DNA from: Erysipelotrichaceae bacterium
Lineage (GTDB): Bacteria; Bacillota_I; Bacilli_A; Erysipelotrichales; Erysipelotrichaceae
Direction: 5' to 3'
Length of the DNA stretch: 57,301 bases
NCBI GenBank assembly: GCA_022767445.1
Contig: JALENJ010000060.1
Coordinates: 1-57,301 of the forward strand
A program made the translations under genes and the position numbers. The notes under the pieces are model-generated. The model made no database searches and was not told the origin of the DNA. It was given only the letters and a program-made list of their open reading frames with translations. Shown here piece by piece: positions 1 through 8,507 of the stretch (within the stretch, counting starts at the first letter, position 1; the number at the start of each line of letters is the position of its first letter).

Positions 1-312
1 ACCTTTCGGCAATGTCTTTATAAGACAGATGTAGATTCTGAAAGTCAGCAGCAATCTTATAAATAACAGCATAGGTTTGATGGAAATACTCTGGTCCAAA
101 AGGATTATCCTCGCAGAATGTTTTAAGACAATCCTTACAGGTATAGCGCATACGTTTCCAATGGATAGAAGAAGCAGCATCACCTAAAGGAAGGTGATTA
201 TACGTTTTGTTAATATATCCCTTGGAGATAGAAGGGTCACCACAATAAGGACAAGTAGGATGTTTATTTTTAAGTATTACATAACATGAAGATGGTTATC
301 CTTACGTACTGG
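1..312 (-). pseudogene. ISL3-family transposase, N-terminal fragment
   Basis: The minus strand reads a zinc-finger segment typical of the start of ISL3 transposases: KNKHPTCPYCG near 240-275, then a second pair (YTCKDC) and F-CEDNPFGPEYF. The frame is open to the left edge, so the rest lies outside the window. Upstream the frame breaks near 292: VRKDNHLHV is in another frame from YVILKNK, as if one T were lost. Coding similarity stops where the IS30-type element begins at about 312. The 5' end is therefore both frameshifted and cut by an insertion. The family call is from remembered motifs. Confidence 0.7.
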
Positions 313-338
313 TGCTCAATTTTTAATGATAGTTCCTT
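312..338 (+). repeat. IS30 terminal inverted repeat, left
   Basis: GCTCAATTTTTAATGATAGT at 314-333 continues with TCCTT and matches the reverse complement of 1626-1652 at roughly four of five positions. The shared cores are CTCAATT and AGTTCCT. It lies at the 3' end of the transposase gene. Confidence 0.7.
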
Positions 339-369
339 TTTTGTAGGTCAGGGATATGTGCCAAATCGG

Positions 370-1536
370 CTAGTGGGTGATAGGTGTAAGCTTGACTTGT
401 TTAATGTTGAGATGTTTCAACTTGTTAAGACTTAACACCTTTTTATTTAGTGATAGAGCAGCGATATCGATAGGTGAATTGTAGTTTAAGGATCTACGAG
501 GATAGTTGTTTATCATGCCAGACACATAGTTGATGTCCTTCTGGGTCAATGCATGCATACTCTTTCCCTTTGGAACACATTCTCTAAAGTGTTCATGGTT
601 CTTCTCGCATTTACCTTTCTGATCACTTCTTCTGGCCTTGCAGTAGTAGATGGATATTAGATTTTTTCCCGTACTTGCATCGGTCTCTAGACTTAGAGGA
701 TCATGGAACTCAGAGCCATTGTCGGTAAGAATGATTGGAAAGGTCATAGAAAAATAGTTCTGGACCAAGGACATCCTTGATTATTTCGAAGACACGCTGG
801 ACAGCCAACATGCTTTTCTCCTTTAACAGATAATATAGCTGAAGATTCGATCTTGTATGCAAGAGTGAAAGGACACAGTTCTCATCATTGCCTCGCTTGC
901 CGAGTATCGTGTCCATTTGCCATATGTTGATGGAAATATCTTCATTCTCGATGCGTTCGATATAGTCTTCGTATCTTCTGCCTTCGAGCCAATCGTAGTT
1001 GATTGGTATCACGACATGTTTGCTGGAAGGTTCTGTTTGACACCTTTCTCAAAGGCATCGACAATAGTCTCCATTTCTGCTTTTGATTTCTTCGGTCCTT
1101 CCTTCCAACCACTGACATTGTCATCCCTTTGTTTTTGGGCAACGTCTGCCATATAGAATACTTTAGGCAACTTGCAGGTTTTGGCATCTGGGCAATTGTT
1201 GCAGACATAGGGGAAACGAGATGTATGCTTGCATATCGGTGTAGAGATGAAATCAGGACATAGATCATTGCAGTTATCATGTTTGCAGAACTTACAATGA
1301 CCTTGTAGACAGTGAGTACATAACCTTGTACGATCACATTGATTTTGTCTACCACACTGATTATGGGTATTGACACGGACGACAATTCTAAGATGGTGTG
1401 TTATCTCATAGCGAATGGACTTGGGACTCCTGTTAAGAGTAAGGGCAATCATCTTGAGCGTGATATTAGGATCAGACAATAGATTTTGAATAATGAGTCG
1501 TTCGTCAAAAGAAAGCTGTTTGTATGTGCTAGTCAT
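370..1536 (-). pseudogene. IS30-family transposase, two frameshifts
   Basis: Three consecutive minus-strand pieces together make one IS30 transposase. Residues from the ATG at 1536 (MTSTYKQLSFDERL) give the helix-turn-helix and an unusual Cys/His-rich stretch with several C-x2-C pairs. A middle piece at 710-1012 carries WQMDTILGK, the first catalytic Asp region. A last piece at 370-774 carries ILTDNGSEF and the QKGKCEKNHEHFRE block of the DDE core. The first and third pieces share a frame and the middle is shifted, so there are two compensating frameshifts near 1010 and 710-775. A ribosome site AGAAGGAA precedes 1536. All catalytic blocks are recognisable, so decay looks recent. Confidence 0.8.
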
Positions 1537-1625
1537 AAAATATTCCTTCTTTTCTCCACTTTCCTGGCACGTATCCCTTGTACCATTATCATAAGAAGGA
1601 ACTTTTACTAAGAAAATAGTGCGAA

Positions 1626-1652
1626 GAGGAACTTTCAAAAATAATTGAGGTC
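1626..1652 (-). repeat. IS30 terminal inverted repeat, right
   Basis: The reverse complement begins GACCTCAATT and contains AAAGTTCCTC, matching the left repeat at 312-338. It lies about 90 bp upstream of the transposase start. Confidence 0.7.
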
Positions 1653-1708
1653 AATAAAGAACTTACGCATTATCTTGTTAAATTACAACTGTAAAACTCC
1701 CGTGGTTA

Positions 1709-1717
1709 TGGTATAAT
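1709..1717 (+). promoter_or_regulatory. Extended -10 promoter for surface protein
   Basis: TGGTATAAT gives a perfect -10 (1712-1717) with an upstream TG. No good -35 is visible at 16-18 bp. Transcription would start near 1724 and leave a leader of about 145 nt before the gene at 1869. Confidence 0.6.
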
Positions 1718-1775
1718 ACCAATGAAATCTTCAGCTCCAGTATAAATAGTAGCTATTTACAACAACTTGAGATAG

Positions 1776-1838
1776 CTTTATTGGACACTATTTATAAATG
1801 AATGGTATGCCATCATACATGGCTTTTGTCCAAATAAC
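1776..1838 (+). promoter_or_regulatory. Structured 5' leader hairpin
   Basis: TTGGACA at 1781-1787 pairs with TGTCCAA at 1827-1833, and the stem extends outward (TTATTGGACA with TGTCCAAATAA, one bulge). A nested stem GTATG/CATAC lies inside the loop. It falls between the promoter and the ribosome site, so it would be in the mRNA leader. I do not recognise it as a known riboswitch. Confidence 0.4.
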
Positions 1839-1868
1839 TTTGGTTGAAATATCGTGGGAGGATCTTGG

Positions 1869-4800
1869 ATGAAAAGGCTACTAAATATGATTGTTTCGTG
1901 CGTAATTTCGGTATTTGTTGTGCTGGCCGGGATGATCCCCAACACATCTATCGTTCATGCCGAAGATACGACAGGACTACAATTCAATAAATTAATCATC
2001 AAAGACTCAACAACGGGTGCGCAGATAGCGGATCTTTTGAATGGGGATGTACCAAATCTACATGCGAATGTGGATTATTCCTTGAATGTGGAATATTCTG
2101 TACCATCTTCATTGCAGTTTTCAAATACTTATTTTCATATGACACTTGGTAATGGTGCGCATTTTACGACCTTACCAGGATCAACATTTACACAGGGACC
2201 AATCACATCAACAGGGTTCTCAAATCTTATCAAGACACCTGAGATTACTAGTTCTGTGTATAACTACATCACGCCAGGTTCTCCAGAATCTAAGGGTGGT
2301 GAACTAATCTATCAGTCTAAGAGTTCATTGTTAAATGTGGCATCCAATAATGAGATTAGTTTTGTGTTGACTGAGGAGTATGTGAACCAGGACCCAAATC
2401 AGATTCTTTCGAATTTGTTTCAATTTCATTTATCGACAGATGCGACTCCATCTGTCGATGCCAAATCTTATAACGCAAAAGCAGTGGATGAACTCAGATA
2501 TAACTTCTGGTTGAATCAGGCTACGGAGATTGTTTCTAAGGGTGGAACTACAGCTACTCTGACGACGACTGTTACTGGTAATAAGTCTTTGAGTGAAGCA
2601 GGTAGTAAGACCAGTGTGGAAGTTGTTTATCCAAGTGATGTTGAGCTTGTATCTTTGGAAGAGACAAATCTATATCACACAAATGGTACTGTTGTCTCTA
2701 GCTCGACAAGTGGTGGTATGACAACTGCAGTTGTGGAATGGAATGAACCTGGTTCTTATTCGGGTGGTGTTACCTTTATGCCTCACTTTAAAGTTCCTAC
2801 AACCAGTGCTAGAGCAAATGGTTCAACTTTTAACATCACACTTCAAAATTTCAAGAAGACTATTCTAGACGATAACCCAAATGTGGATCGTACATCATCG
2901 AATGTCGCAACATTTACGGTGCAGATTATCGATGGACTGGATCCTGAAATTATGACTTTACATGGTCTTGTGGATACTTCTAGTAACTGGGCTTTGAAGA
3001 AATACGATACATACAATGTCCGACTTGGCTCTCTTCTGATTAAGAATGAGTTGGTAATTCCTACCAAGCCTAAGACTTTAGAGATGACAATTGATGAAAA
3101 CAATACAGCAATTATCCGTGGTGTCACAATTCCTTATACACCTAGCATGACCTATGGAAATATTGAGTGGACTGCAGCCAGCGGTGCTAGTGGTAGTGCA
3201 CCTGCAAGCATAATTCAAACTAGTAGGAAAGTTTCTGCACTGATTACCAATACAGCATTAGGTTTGGATATCAATGATTCCATCAAGTCTATCAAAGTAG
3301 ACTTGGGTCCTATTCCTGCAAGCTATGATGGTATTCGTCCTCACCAAGATTTATTAGATACTTGGAATCCTGCGAATAAGCATATCGATGATGGTGAGTT
3401 CTATGGCTGGTCTTATATCTCCAATGGTGTGTTTGGATCTTGGAAACAGGGAAGTGATGGAGATGTTGTATCGACTGTCAAACTCTATACGACAGGACAA
3501 ACTCCAACTGATAGTGAAACATATCAATTAATCGGTAAATCCAAAGTACCTGAGGTCAAGAATGGTGTAGGTACCATCAACAAGACTCAGATCGTTGGTG
3601 GCGATACATTCAGTGTTCAAGGTCGTATTAACGATACCAACTGGGATTGGAATCCTCTGCAGGAACCTGTTCTATACATGATGATGCCTGAGGGATTTAG
3701 CTATTCGAATTTAACTTTAACCAATGGTAACTTAGGTACGCCTGAGTATGTTGGTGAGTTTGACAACAATGGTGAATTAGTCCAAGTGTGGAAATACACA
3801 GTTGATGTTGGGAATGAAACACGTGGACAATATCAGCCAGACTTTACCAGCAAGAGTATGAATATCAATTTTGACGTACAGACAAATGAAACAGCTAAGG
3901 TCGGTACGTATCATATCAGTGATTTCTTTGGTTTTACTACAAAGGACTTTGTGGATATCAATGCGGTGATTAAGTCTGAGCATTGGGATCATAGCAACTG
4001 GAATACAAGTAAATATACAGCCGCGTTTGGAAATGCGGTCAATGGTGGTAATACGATGGTTTCTTTATCCGAAGGGCCAGGCATCAAGATTAACCAGGCA
4101 CCTGCTGTTAGTGCAGATGATCACCTCATAGATAACAAGACAGCTAATCACTATGTCTATGACAATACATCTTCCACAACAAAAGTAGATTCAACTGTTG
4201 TGCTTACCAACAATGAAACAGCGACGATGCATATTCGCGTTAGAAATAACGAGCCTAATCCGATTGATCACACTACATTATTTGTGCCTTTACTCAAAGA
4301 GGGATCAAACTTCGGTACTGGTTTTATGCCAGAGGGTGAAAACAAGCTTCCTCTTGCATTAGATGGTGTATCAGTAACTTCTAACTTTACCGTTAAGTAC
4401 ATCAAGGTAAGAGATGGAAAGACTTATGCAGTGAATCATGTTCCTCAAGTAGGTGACTATGATGAAGTAACTGATCCAAACGATGCAAATATGTTGATGA
4501 TTACAGCTACAACATCTTTAGGCAATGGAGATGGTGGAAGAATCGATATCACATACAAAGCAAGCAATGATTTAACAATGACTTATAACAACAAGGTTGA
4601 TGTGATTACACCAGCTCTTGATTACGACCTCAATGGTAATAAATCAACATTGTCACTAAGACCTGTTGCCTTAAGTTTTATTACACATTCCGTCACTGTC
4701 ACTAAAGAATGGAAAGACATGGATGGTATTGCGTATACAGCCCCAGTACATCAGGTGGGTGTTGAACTTTATCGTGATGGCACATTACTAGATGTGAAAA

Positions 4801-5525
4801 ATGTAGTAGATACAGATAACTGGACAGTTACATTTACCAATATTGAACAGGTAAATCCAGCAACTGGAGTCAATTACATTTACACAGTCAAAGAAGCAGG
4901 TGCGGATGTGGATGGAAATGTACAACATGCAGGACTTTGGTTTAAGGCTGATGTGACTGGTAGTGCAGATAGTGGGTTTACAATCACGAATACATATACA
5001 CCACTACCTGCAGATGTAAATTTACCAGTGAAAAAGAAGATATCAGGAACACCAAGTACAAGTTCTAACTTTAACTTTGAACTGATCGCTGATGTTGCTG
5101 GCCAACCTATGCCAACGGGTAGTATGGCTGGAAGAAAACTGGTAACAATATCTGGTAGTGGACAAACAGTATTTGGCAACATCACATTTACCCAACCTGG
5201 AACATATCAGTATAAAGTTGTAGAAATCAATGACGGTATTGCCAATTACACATATGATTCAACAATCTATTCACTGACATATACCGTACTCGATGTCAGT
5301 GGACAACTAGTGGCAACAACAGATATTCAAAAGCAGGATGGAACAGTTGTGAATGATGTTGTATTTACCAACATTTATGATGAACCAACACATCCAACAG
5401 TTACACCAAGACCATCTACACCAGCAACTGCAGATCAACATAATATTGCGATTTTTGGCTTAATGTTTGGTGTTGCAACTATGGCATTTATTGCGATAAA
5501 TAGGCTTAAAAAGCGACTTTCTTAA
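1869..5525 (+). CDS. Large cell-surface protein with Cna-B and pilin-like domains
   Basis: A secreted, probably wall-attached protein of 1218 residues. The start is set at ATG 1869, 7 bp after GGGAGG, rather than the GTG at 1854. The N-terminus is a signal peptide (KRLLNMIV..., cleavage near VHA-ED). Most of the protein is a Ser/Thr/Asn-rich beta-sheet repeat region I cannot assign. A Cna-B-type domain begins near residue 941 (VTVTKEWKD...). A streptococcal FctA-like pilin isopeptide domain follows from about 1050 (PVKKKISGTP ... YSLTYTVLDVSG). The tail is TPATADQHNIA, a hydrophobic segment and KRLKK-type charges, which resembles a sorting signal without a proper LPxTG. It is probably an adhesin or stalk protein. 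The next gene encodes a second surface protein. Confidence 0.8.
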   Translation: MKRLLNMIVSCVISVFVVLAGMIPNTSIVHAEDTTGLQFNKLIIKDSTTGAQIADLLNGDVPNLHANVDYSLNVEYSVPSSLQFSNTYFHMTLGNGAHFTTLPGSTFTQGPITSTGFSNLIKTPEITSSVYNYITPGSPESKGGELIYQSKSSLLNVASNNEISFVLTEEYVNQDPNQILSNLFQFHLSTDATPSVDAKSYNAKAVDELRYNFWLNQATEIVSKGGTTATLTTTVTGNKSLSEAGSKTSVEVVYPSDVELVSLEETNLYHTNGTVVSSSTSGGMTTAVVEWNEPGSYSGGVTFMPHFKVPTTSARANGSTFNITLQNFKKTILDDNPNVDRTSSNVATFTVQIIDGLDPEIMTLHGLVDTSSNWALKKYDTYNVRLGSLLIKNELVIPTKPKTLEMTIDENNTAIIRGVTIPYTPSMTYGNIEWTAASGASGSAPASIIQTSRKVSALITNTALGLDINDSIKSIKVDLGPIPASYDGIRPHQDLLDTWNPANKHIDDGEFYGWSYISNGVFGSWKQGSDGDVVSTVKLYTTGQTPTDSETYQLIGKSKVPEVKNGVGTINKTQIVGGDTFSVQGRINDTNWDWNPLQEPVLYMMMPEGFSYSNLTLTNGNLGTPEYVGEFDNNGELVQVWKYTVDVGNETRGQYQPDFTSKSMNINFDVQTNETAKVGTYHISDFFGFTTKDFVDINAVIKSEHWDHSNWNTSKYTAAFGNAVNGGNTMVSLSEGPGIKINQAPAVSADDHLIDNKTANHYVYDNTSSTTKVDSTVVLTNNETATMHIRVRNNEPNPIDHTTLFVPLLKEGSNFGTGFMPEGENKLPLALDGVSVTSNFTVKYIKVRDGKTYAVNHVPQVGDYDEVTDPNDANMLMITATTSLGNGDGGRIDITYKASNDLTMTYNNKVDVITPALDYDLNGNKSTLSLRPVALSFITHSVTVTKEWKDMDGIAYTAPVHQVGVELYRDGTLLDVKNVVDTDNWTVTFTNIEQVNPATGVNYIYTVKEAGADVDGNVQHAGLWFKADVTGSADSGFTITNTYTPLPADVNLPVKKKISGTPSTSSNFNFELIADVAGQPMPTGSMAGRKLVTISGSGQTVFGNITFTQPGTYQYKVVEINDGIANYTYDSTIYSLTYTVLDVSGQLVATTDIQKQDGTVVNDVVFTNIYDEPTHPTVTPRPSTPATADQHNIAIFGLMFGVATMAFIAINRLKKRLS

Positions 5526-5593
5526 GAATTGATTATGTATTGGATAATTTGAGGCAATTTGATTGATTTAAATAATCTAATATGTAAAAATGG

Positions 5594-5621
5594 CAACGTT
5601 TTAGTCATATATTAGACGTTG
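5594..5621 (+). other. Short hairpin between surface genes
   Basis: CAACGT (5594-5599) and ACGTTG (5616-5621) form a 6-bp stem with a 16-nt loop in the 137-bp gap. No T-run follows, so it is a poor terminator. It may belong to the leader of the next gene. Confidence 0.3.
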
Positions 5622-5662
5622 TAATTATCAATATTGACATATGAAACGAATGGGAGAAAAAT

Positions 5663-7786
5663 ATGGGAAAAAGATTATTGATGGTTTTATCTTCGTTAGC
5701 CTTAATGTTAGGGTTAACAACAACTCGTGTATCCGCAGCAGGTGGTACACTTTCAATTGCACAGTATGTAAGTATTATAAATGATTCATCTACGTATGAT
5801 CCAATTACAGATACTGTTACGTATACTGGTACATGGCATGCGGATATTCCAATTGGTGCAGTGATGCAGCCATATGAAACACAAATGGCAACATTAGGCG
5901 CTACTGGTGCTTATCCACATGGATTAGATGGAAGAAATCATATTGCGTATATTCGCTATAATGTTAACTTTCCAAGTGGTGTAACAGTTGGTGCTGTTTC
6001 AACAAGTAGTGCATCTGCGATGTTTCCGGCAAGTGGTATTTCCAGTACTGTAAGTGGTAACTCAGTTGGTTTAAAATTCAAACTTGCGGATGTAAACTGG
6101 GCTACTACATATACAAACTATAACAATGATAAAGCTGCTGGTTTCGCGTCACGTAATATTACAGTTGATATTCCTTACTCTTACACAGTAGATTGTGATA
6201 ATGCGTCAACATTATCAAATGTAACTTCTAGTGGTGATTTTACATTCTACTTGAGTAGTTTTGATGCGATTTTTGGCAGGAATCCAAATGTATATAGCTC
6301 TGATACTGCTTCTATGAATGCTTTCCCAAATATTGTGGATGCATGTCCTGCAAACAATACAATCACAGCGAACTTAGATGGAGATATTGCGACAAATGGT
6401 GATACACAGAATACAAGTGTATATACAATCGCCTCCCCAACACAGACTGTACCAACGGATGTTGTTCCTTTATCTGGTACATTGAACTTTAAGACTGTTA
6501 AGGATCAGTTGGTTTCCATTAAGAATACATTTGGACCATCTTTCCCAGCAACGAATATTCTGTTAAATAATATTTCTTCTGGATTCAAGGCTACATTGAA
6601 TCTTCCTGCTGGTGTTGAATTTGCAAGTCCACTATCTGCAACTTTAATCGGTGGCAATGGTATCTTTGAGGTAAGTGGAACACCTGTTGTAAGTGGAAAC
6701 ACTGTTGAAGTGAACTTAGCTCTTGTAAATCCTGGTCAATATACAAACTATGATTTATTATCCAACGCATTAAATACTGTTGCGGATACATTACAGGTTG
6801 ACTTTAGTGGTGTACAGTTCTCCTCTACAGCAACTCCATCTACAAATTACACAATCACTGGTGGATTCAATGGTAATTTCTCTGCTATCGCATCAGTCGG
6901 AGGATTCAATCAGAAGTTTAATCTTGTATGGAATGCTGTACAGTCCGCAAGTGGTTTGGATGCGACAGCACCTGCAGGTTCACAAGGTATCTCCTTTACA
7001 ATGAACTATACTGTTCCGCCAACACCAATCACACGTAATGAAACATTATTAGGTGATATCCGTATTGGTGATAACACAGAACATGATGCTGTGTTCATTG
7101 CTCGAAGAGAATCAAACTTAACAGTGACGGGTGTACTTGATATCACTCCTGTTAAGAATGAGTTAGCTGATATTGAATCAACTACTTTAAATGCAGCTCT
7201 TGCAAATCAGGTTCATATTGGCAGTGATTATGATTTCCAAATGAAGGCTGTATTAACACTACCTCAAGGAATGAAGTATCAAAATCCTACAGTAAATCTA
7301 ACGGGTGATAATGGTAGCTTTAGAATCGTAAGCACATCGAATGATGATCATAAAATGGAAGTCATCCTATCTACAGATCATGCGCCTAGCACATATGAAG
7401 ATTTAAGAAATATGTTGATGATTGCGAATAATGAACTCAATGTAAATGTATCTGGTGTTGTATTCACAAGTGATTCTCAAGTTAATACAAACTACACCAT
7501 TACAGGTGAGCTAAGTGGTTACATGAATGCAAGTGCAACAATTGTACCTACAATGCCAGACTTATTATTCTCACTGACATGGGATGTCATTCAAAATCCT
7601 GCATCATCAGATTTCATCAATCCTACTTCAACAGATATTACATATACATTGAAGTACTTACCTGTAGAGGCTACTCTTAAGACAAGTGATAGTTCAAATA
7701 TCGCTATGTACATAGGTATGATTGCATTATCATTAGCAGGTTTATTCTTCACTCTATATAAGAGAACAACTGCAGAAGTGAAATAA
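5663..7786 (+). CDS. Secreted surface protein with two long tandem repeats
   Basis: A 707-residue protein with a clear signal peptide (KRLLMVLSSLALMLG..., cleavage near VSA-AG). ATG 5663 follows GGGAGA. Two related repeats of about 190 residues start near residue 270 (VPLSGTLNFKTVKDQL) and near 475 (LTVTGVLDITPVKNEL). Both share TLNLP/VLTLP, VDFSGVQF/VNVSGVVF, TNYTITG and a closing YTV/YTLKYL. The C-terminus is LKTSDSSNIAMYIGM, a membrane span and KRTTAEVK, a sorting-signal layout in which LPxTG is replaced by LKTSD. It probably acts at the surface beside the preceding protein, with which it shares the xxxT(A/S)DxxNIA tail. Function is unknown. Confidence 0.75.
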   Translation: MGKRLLMVLSSLALMLGLTTTRVSAAGGTLSIAQYVSIINDSSTYDPITDTVTYTGTWHADIPIGAVMQPYETQMATLGATGAYPHGLDGRNHIAYIRYNVNFPSGVTVGAVSTSSASAMFPASGISSTVSGNSVGLKFKLADVNWATTYTNYNNDKAAGFASRNITVDIPYSYTVDCDNASTLSNVTSSGDFTFYLSSFDAIFGRNPNVYSSDTASMNAFPNIVDACPANNTITANLDGDIATNGDTQNTSVYTIASPTQTVPTDVVPLSGTLNFKTVKDQLVSIKNTFGPSFPATNILLNNISSGFKATLNLPAGVEFASPLSATLIGGNGIFEVSGTPVVSGNTVEVNLALVNPGQYTNYDLLSNALNTVADTLQVDFSGVQFSSTATPSTNYTITGGFNGNFSAIASVGGFNQKFNLVWNAVQSASGLDATAPAGSQGISFTMNYTVPPTPITRNETLLGDIRIGDNTEHDAVFIARRESNLTVTGVLDITPVKNELADIESTTLNAALANQVHIGSDYDFQMKAVLTLPQGMKYQNPTVNLTGDNGSFRIVSTSNDDHKMEVILSTDHAPSTYEDLRNMLMIANNELNVNVSGVVFTSDSQVNTNYTITGELSGYMNASATIVPTMPDLLFSLTWDVIQNPASSDFINPTSTDITYTLKYLPVEATLKTSDSSNIAMYIGMIALSLAGLFFTLYKRTTAEVK

Positions 7787-7828
7787 TATCGGTATTGTAA
7801 ACAATTGTAGGGCTTTCCGATTAAAGGT

Positions 7829-7860
7829 GGGTAGTAGTGATAAGCTGCTATCCATTTTTT
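7829..7860 (+). terminator. Rho-independent terminator after surface gene
   Basis: GGGTAGTAG (7829-7837) pairs over 9 bp, with two G-U pairs, with CTGCTATCC (7845-7853). An A and six Ts follow. Confidence 0.8.
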
Positions 7861-8133
7861 GAACCTTTAAAGAGTCCCTGTACTTTATATTGATAGCAAT
7901 TGTTTAATAGACATAACACTAAATGAGTAGTGTCATTATATTGATTAAAAACCATGTCATAATTACCTAAAACTCTTAAGTAGTGTAAGGGTATAGAGAT
8001 GACTGTTTTTATGATAACGACAGCAATATCGTTAAAGATACACTGATTGCTATTGATCGTTTTAGAATGTAAAATTAAGTGATCTATCTGTTCTATAAGG
8101 ATGTAATGAACACGTAATCATTCATAGTAAAAA

Positions 8134-8180
8134 GCCTCCTTTCTTAAAATGTGATTTAAGTCCATTCTAAGAAGGGAGGC
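8134..8180 (-). terminator. Long inverted repeat, terminator-like on minus strand
   Basis: GCCTCCTTTCTTA (8134-8146) and TAAGAAGGGAGGC (8168-8180) pair over 13 bp with one wobble. On the minus strand the hairpin is followed by TTTTT. No minus-strand gene lies nearby, so it may be a remnant of a lost element. Confidence 0.5.
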
Positions 8181-8201
8181 GTTCTATTTGTATGTGGTAC
8201 T

Positions 8202-8279
8202 CTACAAATATTTACAGCGAAATTTCGAAAACTCTACAATTATTTACAGGTGGGGGGTGCCACCCTACAAATATTTACA
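8202..8279. repeat. Three-copy 15-bp direct repeat
   Basis: CTACAAATATTTACA occurs at 8202-8216 and 8265-8279, with one variant (CTACAATTATTTACA) at 8234-8248. The spacing is 31-32 bp. Regularly spaced terminal repeats are known from IS21-family ends, so this may be an insertion-sequence scar; no istA/istB is present. A regulator-binding array is the alternative. Confidence 0.5.
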
Positions 8280-8468
8280 ATACCATAATAAAAGGATAGG
8301 TACTGTGGTATCTATTCTTTTTATACAAATGATTATGATGAAAAGTAGACTGATTTATCATAGTAAACAATATGTATAAAATAAATGATTCATTTTATCT
8401 GAAAATGAAAAATATACTGAAATAGAGTTTGAAAAAAATTTAATTTTAGTGAAATACTTAAGCGTCTA

Positions 8469-8477
8469 TGGTATCAT
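8469..8477 (+). promoter_or_regulatory. Extended -10 promoter for opp operon
   Basis: TGGTATCAT has the -10 at 8472-8477 with an upstream TG. There is no strong -35. It lies 30 bp before the oppB start. Confidence 0.5.
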
Positions 8478-8507
8478 AACTACTATGAAAAGGTAGGGGT
8501 GAGTAAT

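Larger units (their letters stand above)
312..1652. mobile_element. IS30-family insertion sequence, decayed
   Basis: An element of about 1.34 kb is bounded by imperfect inverted repeats of about 27 bp. It carries one minus-strand transposase gene broken into three frames. It sits directly against the truncated start of an ISL3-type transposase, giving a nested arrangement. I could not confirm a target duplication, so the outer edges are good to a few bases only. Confidence 0.75.
7861..8468. other. Gene-free intergenic stretch
   Basis: About 600 bp with no convincing gene. It holds a small stem ACACTA/TAGTGT near 7915-7935, a long inverted repeat at 8134-8180 and the three-copy repeat at 8202-8279. 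The only open frame (8188-8379) is composed of the repeats and has no ribosome site. Confidence 0.5.

Noticed and set aside
1651-1670. Start of the ISL3 transposase (MRKFFIDL on the minus strand) right of the IS30 copy
   Set aside because: It has no ribosome site and does not join in a convincing way with the fragment at 1-312.
7861-8300. CRISPR array at the three-copy repeat
   Set aside because: The repeats are 15 bp, only three copies, with spacers of about 16-17 bp and no cas genes.
8188-8379. 63-residue open frame in the intergenic repeat region
   Set aside because: It is made of the 15-bp repeats, has no ribosome site and shows no protein-like pattern.
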